Of a DNA stretch of 64,000 nucleotides, positions 59,681 to 64,000 are shown piece after piece. The stretch's first letter is position 1. Every line of letters starts with the position of its first letter. The stretch covers positions 1 to 64,000 of the forward strand of contig JAUSFM010000015.1 in NCBI GenBank assembly GCA_030651375.1. Reading direction: 5' to 3'. The DNA comes from Candidatus Woesearchaeota archaeon. Lineage in GTDB: Archaea > Nanobdellota > Nanobdellia > Woesearchaeales > UBA12501. The position numbers were made by a program, and so were the translations under genes. Under the pieces are notes generated by a model. The model saw only the letters and a program-made list of their open reading frames with translations. It was not told the origin of the DNA and ran no database searches.

Positions 59681-59746
59681 TACGGACCCGGTGGGATGTA
59701 AACCAATCTTTTTTGCTGGCGCAAAAAAGCTTGCACAACGATTGGT
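59681..59746 (-). other. tRNA 3'-end-like fragment and hairpin
   Basis: Bases 59681-59705 (TACGGACCCGGTGGGATGTA then AACC) repeat, with a few changes, the 3' end of the tRNA-Arg at 59796 (TACGGGCCCGGTGGGATTTG then AACC). Next to it, ACCAATC (59702-59708) pairs with GATTGGT (59740-59746), enclosing a hairpin TTTTTTGC-TGGC-GCAAAAAA (59709-59728). It could be a decayed tRNA, an integration-site scar, or a structured small RNA downstream of the tRNA. Confidence 0.45.
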
Positions 59747-59795
59747 GATGTGTCGAAACGCCCCAGACCACGGGCTTCTGGCCTATTACCCAATA

Positions 59796-59870
59796 CGGGC
59801 CCGGTGGGATTTGAACCCACGACCCCCAGCTTAGAAGGCTGGTGCCCTATCCAGACTAGGCTACGGGCCC
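59796..59870 (-). tRNA. tRNA-Arg (anticodon UCU)
   Basis: On the minus strand the gene has acceptor arms GGGCCCG and CGGGCCC, a D-arm, an anticodon stem CCAGC/GCTGG around the loop CTTCTAA (anticodon TCT), a T-arm GTGGG-TTCAAAT-CCCAC and discriminator G. There is no intron and no encoded CCA. A TATA-like element lies at 59896-59907, 27 bases or so upstream. Confidence 0.93.
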
Positions 59871-59895
59871 ATTGATTCTTTCATCTTATTATATT

Positions 59896-59907
59896 GTTTA
59901 TAAAACT
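59896..59907 (-). promoter_or_regulatory. TATA box of tRNA-Arg
   Basis: GTTTTATAAAC on the minus strand, about 30 bases before the mature 5' end of the tRNA. Confidence 0.5.
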
Positions 59908-59924
59908 TTTCCTACTCTCCTGCC

Positions 59925-60791
59925 TCAATCCATAACCGGTATCGGCAGCGCTTTTTGTTTCTGCAGCATATACCCTGCGGCGATAATGCATATCCCCCCC
60001 AGAACCAGATTCATGGTTAGCACTTCGCCGAAGAAAAGGATGCCATATGCCACCGCAAAAATGACTTCGTTATACGAAAATAATCCGTATTCGGCAATGC
60101 TCAAATGGCGAAGTGCATAATACATCAAAAACCCGGCGGCAATGCCAACGAGAAAGCCGTACATGCTTCCCATGCTCGCCTGTGCAACTGTTGGAAGCGG
60201 GCGAGTGAATGCAATAACAGGAATAAAAATAAGGGAGGAAATAAAATTCTGGTGAAACACGAGTTCAGCAGTTGAATGGTCGTTTATTTTTTTCTTAAAA
60301 ATAACAATCATCAGCGCGCCCAGCATGGACGAGCCAAGCATCGCGGTCATGCCGATGATATCCTTGTTAGTCAGACTCAATGCGTGTGCGCTGTACATAA
60401 CAAGAATGCCAACGAATGAAAGCCCGAAGAGGAGCAGCATGCGTTGAGTAACTCGCTCTTTGAGAATAAAAAAACCAAATACCGCGCCCCAAATCGGCCA
60501 CGTATACAATATAATCACTCCGTTGGCAAGCGACGTGTACATATACGCAACATAAAACAGAAACATCCGCGGCGCATTAATAATTGATGCAAAATACAGC
60601 GCGGTGTGCTTTTTACTAAATAATATTGCCCTGCGGAAAAAAATGAAATATGCCAGAAGAACCACAGCAGGAACCGCAACGCGAAAAAACGTCGTGCTCG
60701 TCGCCGGCAAGCCAATTGTTTTTGCAAAAATTCCATTCGCTGCGCCCAGTGCACCGGCAGCAAGCATGGCAAGTAACGGTTTTAGTTGCAT
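59925..60791 (-). CDS. EamA/DMT-family transporter
   Basis: The 288-residue protein has about ten membrane helices in two EamA repeats: MLAAGALGAANGIFAKTIG, RVAVPAVVLLAYFIF, LANGVIILYTWPIWGAVFGFF, then LGSSMLGALMIVIFK, VAYGILFFGEVLTMNLVLGG. DMT transporters export or import amino acids, metabolites or nucleotide sugars. The frame is open to 60836, but the TATA box on the minus strand (60813-60822) points to ATG 60791. It stands alone next to the Topo VI operon. Confidence 0.85.
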   Translation of the reverse strand: MQLKPLLAMLAAGALGAANGIFAKTIGLPATSTTFFRVAVPAVVLLAYFIFFRRAILFSKKHTALYFASIINAPRMFLFYVAYMYTSLANGVIILYTWPIWGAVFGFFILKERVTQRMLLLFGLSFVGILVMYSAHALSLTNKDIIGMTAMLGSSMLGALMIVIFKKKINDHSTAELVFHQNFISSLIFIPVIAFTRPLPTVAQASMGSMYGFLVGIAAGFLMYYALRHLSIAEYGLFSYNEVIFAVAYGILFFGEVLTMNLVLGGICIIAAGYMLQKQKALPIPVMD

Positions 60792-60812
60792 AGCTGAAAC
60801 AAACGAGGCAGT

Positions 60813-60822
60813 GTTTAAATAT
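60813..60822 (-). promoter_or_regulatory. TATA box of the EamA transporter
   Basis: The minus strand reads ATATTTAAAC, centred 27 bases before ATG 60791. Confidence 0.5.
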
Positions 60823-60964
60823 ATTTTGGATGCCACGTTATTTTAAAAACAGTATCCTCTATCAACCCAACAATTTCTTTCCATTCTTCTCAACTGCGTA
60901 TCACCCCCTTCACCGACCTAAACCTTTTTATACCGGAACTTTGAGAACAGCACCACGAACGCCC

Positions 60965-62629
60965 ATGAGTGCCGAACACCAAAAAACCATTATCGCCGAG
61001 GAACTGGCAAAAAACCAGCGCGAGATTTCAGTAGCTGAATTCTTCGAGAAAAACCGTCACCTGCTCGGATTTGACAACAAGCGTAAAGCGCTCCTTACCA
61101 CCATCAAAGAAGCAGTTGACAACTCGCTCGATGCCTGCGAAGAGGCGCGCATACTTCCTGAACTCATTATTGAAATTATCGACATGGGCAATGACCGCTT
61201 CCGTATCATTGTCGAGGATAACGGCCCTGGCATTGTGAAAAAACAAATTCCCAACATCTTCGCTAAACTTCTGTACGGCAGCAAGTTCCACCGGCACAAA
61301 CAGGCGCGCGGCCAGCAGGGCATCGGCATCAGCGCAGCGGCACTGTACGGCCAGCTCACCACCGGGCGCCCGATTCGTATCCTGTCCCGCATTTCAAAAG
61401 GACACCCCGCACACTATTACGAACTCACAATTGATACGTCCACTAACCAGCCGGACATCAAAAAAGAAGAGGAAAAAGAATGGAAAAAAGAGCACGGCAC
61501 GCGCATTGAGCTGGACATTGAAGGAACCTACCAAAAAGGCCCGCAGAGCGTCGATATGTACCTCAAGCAAACCGCGATTACCAATCCGCACGCGACGCTG
61601 ATTTACACCACACCAAAAGCAGAACAGATTATTTTCCCACGAGCGACCGAAATTCTTCCGAAGGAGCCGCTGGAGATCAAGCCACACCCGTACGGTATCG
61701 AGCTCGGCATGCTCATTAAAATGCTTGGCAACACTGAATCGCGTACGCTGCAAAGCTTTTTCACCACTGAATTTTCACGCGTCGGCCCGGGCACGGCAAA
61801 AGAAATTTGCGCCCATGCAAAACTTTTATCAACTATGAAACCGAGTGAAGTAAACCGCGATCAAGCCGAGCGGCTCATTATGGCAATCAAGGAAACAAAA
61901 ATAATCGCGCCGCCGACTGATTGCTTAAGCCCGATTGGCGCAGATGACCTCAAGAAAGGGCTGAAAAAAGAAATCAACGCAGAGTTTTACTGCGCCACCA
62001 CACGGCCGCCGGATGTCTATCGGGGAAACCCCTTCCAAATCGAAGCAGCAATTGCCTACGGCGGCGACCAGCCACTTGAAGAATCAGTTCGCGTGCTCCG
62101 CTACGCAAACCGTGTTCCTCTTCTGCACCAGCAGGCAAGTTGTGCCGCAACCGAAGCAATTATGGAAACCGCATGGCGGACATATGGTTTATCCCAAAGC
62201 AAGGATGCCATTCCCTTTGGGCCAGCAACCATTGTCGTGCATATGTCATCGGTTTGGGTGCCGTTTACCAGCGAAGCAAAAGAAGCCATTGCCCATTATC
62301 CTGAAATCATCAAGGAAATAAAGCTGGCGCTGCAAGAGTGCGGCCGTGAGCTTGCACGGTACACCGGCAAGAAAAAGCGGCTCAACGACGAACTCGAGAA
62401 GCGCGGCTACATTGAAAAATATATTCCCCACATATGCACTGCGCTGAAAGACTTGCTCGGGCTGAAAGAAAAAGACAAGGAAGAAATCAACAAAAACCTC
62501 AAAGAACTGCTCGAGAAAAGCCGTGGTACGCTCGAAAAAATTGAAGATGAAAACGTGGAATACGATGAGGCGTTTGCAAAAATTGGCAAGGAAGAAAAAG
62601 TCGAAGAACCCGAAGAAAGCGAAGACTAA
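60965..62629 (+). CDS. top6B: DNA topoisomerase VI subunit B
   Basis: The 554-residue protein is the ATPase subunit of type IIB topoisomerase: [15 protein letters not shown] (N-box), [13 protein letters not shown] (G1), the [19 protein letters not shown] glycine-rich lid, and the transducer domain with the switch lysine region. The open frame is 45 residues longer upstream, but ATG 60965 opens the conserved part ([26 protein letters not shown]) and has a TATA-like CTTTTTATACC about 35 bases upstream. top6A follows after 15 bases. The C-terminus is very acidic. Confidence 0.93.
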   Translation: MSAEHQKTIIAEELAKNQREISVAEFFEKNRHLLGFDNKRKALLTTIKEAVDNSLDACEEARILPELIIEIIDMGNDRFRIIVEDNGPGIVKKQIPNIFAKLLYGSKFHRHKQARGQQGIGISAAALYGQLTTGRPIRILSRISKGHPAHYYELTIDTSTNQPDIKKEEEKEWKKEHGTRIELDIEGTYQKGPQSVDMYLKQTAITNPHATLIYTTPKAEQIIFPRATEILPKEPLEIKPHPYGIELGMLIKMLGNTESRTLQSFFTTEFSRVGPGTAKEICAHAKLLSTMKPSEVNRDQAERLIMAIKETKIIAPPTDCLSPIGADDLKKGLKKEINAEFYCATTRPPDVYRGNPFQIEAAIAYGGDQPLEESVRVLRYANRVPLLHQQASCAATEAIMETAWRTYGLSQSKDAIPFGPATIVVHMSSVWVPFTSEAKEAIAHYPEIIKEIKLALQECGRELARYTGKKKRLNDELEKRGYIEKYIPHICTALKDLLGLKEKDKEEINKNLKELLEKSRGTLEKIEDENVEYDEAFAKIGKEEKVEEPEESED

Positions 62630-62644
62630 CACTGGGTAACCACC

Positions 62645-63751
62645 ATGGCAAAAGACACAACACAAGAATCTGAAAATGTTATCAAGAAAATCATTAGTCT
62701 CGGCAATGATATCTATCTCAAAATCTTGAAGCAGGTGAACCCGCGCATGGTTATGCCGCTTCGTTCGCTCCAGAACGTGAAATACGACGAAAAAGAAGGC
62801 TATTTCGAAGTGGTGGGAAAACTGAAGGGCCGCACGTTGACTGCGTCCACCGTCAAAACGTTTGCACAAACCTTGCTCATGATGAATGAGAGCAAGAAAC
62901 TCATTGAAACTGATGACATTGCCACCAAGAGGGAGATGTACTACATCAGCAAGAACTGGGGCGATGCGCTGTTCCATGAACAGCCGGAATCCGACACCGT
63001 CATGGACGACTTTGAGGCGATGATGGGCGTCAACCGCGAACAAATTGGATTTGTCCCCGAAGAAAAAGGCGGTGCTGTTGCCGGAAAATTGGTTGTTATC
63101 GACAAGGATCCTGAGACAGGAAAAGAATTACGTATCGACTGCACGAAGTTCGGTTCTGGGGCATACAGCGTGCCCACCAGCGTGGAGCACCTCGGGTTTG
63201 AAACCGATGCAAAATTTATTTTGGCGATTGAAACCGCCGGTATGTTCCAGCGTATGGTCAAACACAACTATTGGAAAAAAGCAAACTGCATTTTGATTTC
63301 CATGGGTGGCGTGCCGACGCGAGCATGCCGCCGATTTATCCGCCGGCTTTCAGACGAGAGGCACATTCCAACGTATGTATTCACCGACGGCGATCCGTAC
63401 GGATACCTCAACATTTACCGCACGCTGAAGGTTGGTTCAGGAAACGCCGCGCACATAAACAAATTCTTTTGTGTTCCTAATGCAAAATTTTTGGGTGTGA
63501 CACCACAAGATATTATCGATTACAAACTGCCGACGCACCCGCTGAAGGAGATCGACGTCAAGCGCGTCAAGGACGGCATGAAAAACGATCCGTTTGTCCA
63601 GCACTACAAAGAATGGCAGAAAGCATTAAATCAATTGGTTAGCATGAAGAAGCGTGCAGAACAGCAGGCATTCGCCAAACACCATCTGAATTTTGTTATG
63701 GATACCTACTTACCAGAGAAATTGAAGAACCAGAAGACGTGGCTGCCCTGA
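62645..63751 (+). CDS. top6A: DNA topoisomerase VI subunit A
   Basis: The 368-residue protein is the DNA-cleaving Spo11-like subunit. The catalytic Tyr lies in KREMYYISKN (residue 99 or 100) within the winged-helix 5Y-CAP domain. The Toprim domain has AIETAGMFQRM (metal-binding Glu) and TDGDPYGYLNIYRTLK. It ends HHLNFVMDTYLPEKL. With the B subunit it relaxes DNA and separates daughter chromosomes. Confidence 0.94.
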   Translation: MAKDTTQESENVIKKIISLGNDIYLKILKQVNPRMVMPLRSLQNVKYDEKEGYFEVVGKLKGRTLTASTVKTFAQTLLMMNESKKLIETDDIATKREMYYISKNWGDALFHEQPESDTVMDDFEAMMGVNREQIGFVPEEKGGAVAGKLVVIDKDPETGKELRIDCTKFGSGAYSVPTSVEHLGFETDAKFILAIETAGMFQRMVKHNYWKKANCILISMGGVPTRACRRFIRRLSDERHIPTYVFTDGDPYGYLNIYRTLKVGSGNAAHINKFFCVPNAKFLGVTPQDIIDYKLPTHPLKEIDVKRVKDGMKNDPFVQHYKEWQKALNQLVSMKKRAEQQAFAKHHLNFVMDTYLPEKLKNQKTWLP

Positions 63752-63764
63752 TTAGAATTTAGAA

Positions 63765-64000
63765 TTACAAATACGCTTTAAAAAATTCTCGTGCCGCTGG
63801 AGGCATTTCTGGCTGTGCAGTGCGGTAAGACCACATCAAGCTGCGCATGGAATCGAGCACTGACGGTGCCCCTGCTTCTATTCTGACAATGAAGCGATGG
63901 CCACCAATATCGTACCTGCATTGCGCACCGGTTTTTTCGACGGCAAGTGATGGTTGGACAAGGCTGTTGAGAGGACGTGAGGAAGCAGGATCTTTTTCTA
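63765..64000 (-). CDS. unknown protein, C-terminal part (truncated by window end)
   Basis: A continuous minus-strand frame of 78 codons ends at TAA 63765-63767 and is open to the window edge. It includes SLAVEKTGAQCRYDIG, HRFIVRIEAGAPSVLD and ends MPPAAREFFKAYL. No family is recognised from this piece. It converges on top6A with a 13-base gap. Confidence 0.6.
   Translation of the reverse strand, partial: EKDPASSRPLNSLVQPSLAVEKTGAQCRYDIGGHRFIVRIEAGAPSVLDSMRSLMWSYRTAQPEMPPAAREFFKAYL

Noticed and set aside
59563-59820. 85-residue N-terminal extension of the EndA frame
   Set aside because: It would be translated through the antisense of the tRNA 3' end and the hairpin region, shows no homology to EndA, and lacks a promoter in the right place.
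60830-60964. 45-residue N-terminal extension of Topo VI B
   Set aside because: It overlaps the likely promoter (CTTTTTATACC), is low in complexity (FFPFF) and is not part of the conserved family start.
1-64000. CRISPR arrays, rRNA genes, insertion sequences, transposases or integrases
   Set aside because: I looked for regularly spaced direct repeats, rRNA-like stretches and transposase motifs on both strands and saw none. The only long repeats are the two TrmB HTH segments.

Overview
The window is archaeal and most likely from a DPANN genome of the Woesearchaeota/Pacearchaeota type. It encodes archaeal or eukaryote-like information machinery only: TBP, TFE, aIF2-beta, L14e, L34e, Pelota, PAN, MCM, an RPA-like protein, PolD (both subunits), Orc1/Cdc6, RFC small subunit, FEN1, Topo VI (both subunits), archaeal-type PheRS and TyrRS, and EndA. 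Many genes have a TATA-like box (TTTATATA or TTTAAA) centred about 26-29 bases before the start codon, which points to largely leaderless transcripts and helps to fix start sites. The lineage call is an inference from gene content and not a measured phylogeny.

Layout. 1-1900: tail of a CxxC zinc protein, a two-gene unit of small unknown proteins, and an overlapping nucleotidyltransferase/RelE-like pair. 1.9-14 kb: a PaaK-like ligase, a histidine kinase-like/receiver pair, a protease-dead-looking M50 membrane protein, TraB, PRC-barrel, a lipid kinase, a very divergent MetK-like protein, small membrane and unknown genes, DUF192 and TBP. 14-20.7 kb: HicBA, a lipoprotein, MCM-RPA, a TrmB regulator divergent from an unknown gene, SpoIIM and aIF2-beta. 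20.7-27.8 kb: the leftward operon orc1/cdc6-DP1-DP2, then a 670-base AT-rich and pyrimidine-rich gap carrying two inverted ORB-like elements, which is a candidate replication origin. 27.8-40.4 kb: two closely related TrmB-type regulators in opposite orientation, a CARDB surface protein, a ribose-1,5-bisphosphate isomerase/eIF2B family enzyme, TFE, ribosomal proteins, PheST, the two subunits of an ADP-forming acyl-CoA synthetase, and Pelota.

40.6-47.6 kb is a five-gene cell-surface block: a membrane-anchored exoprotein, a five-TM protein with an extracellular lytic-transglycosylase-like domain, and three related lipoproteins. 47.6-49.7 kb pairs an Asp/Glu racemase-family gene with an unknown, possibly HUP-fold, protein. 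Divergent from them is an Lrp/AsnC regulator whose promoter carries a perfect palindrome. 49.7-64 kb returns to core genes: RFC, TyrRS, a M24 peptidase, a small two-repeat protein, PAN, a winged-helix protein with a possible nuclease domain next to FEN1, a Trm5-like methyltransferase with a complete TIM-barrel inserted in its catalytic domain, EndA, tRNA-Arg(UCU), an EamA transporter and Topo VI B-A.

The most unusual items are the Trm5/TIM-barrel insertion protein, the lytic-transglycosylase surface block, the predicted origin, the active-site-altered MetK homologue, and the racemase/HUP-like/Lrp cluster.
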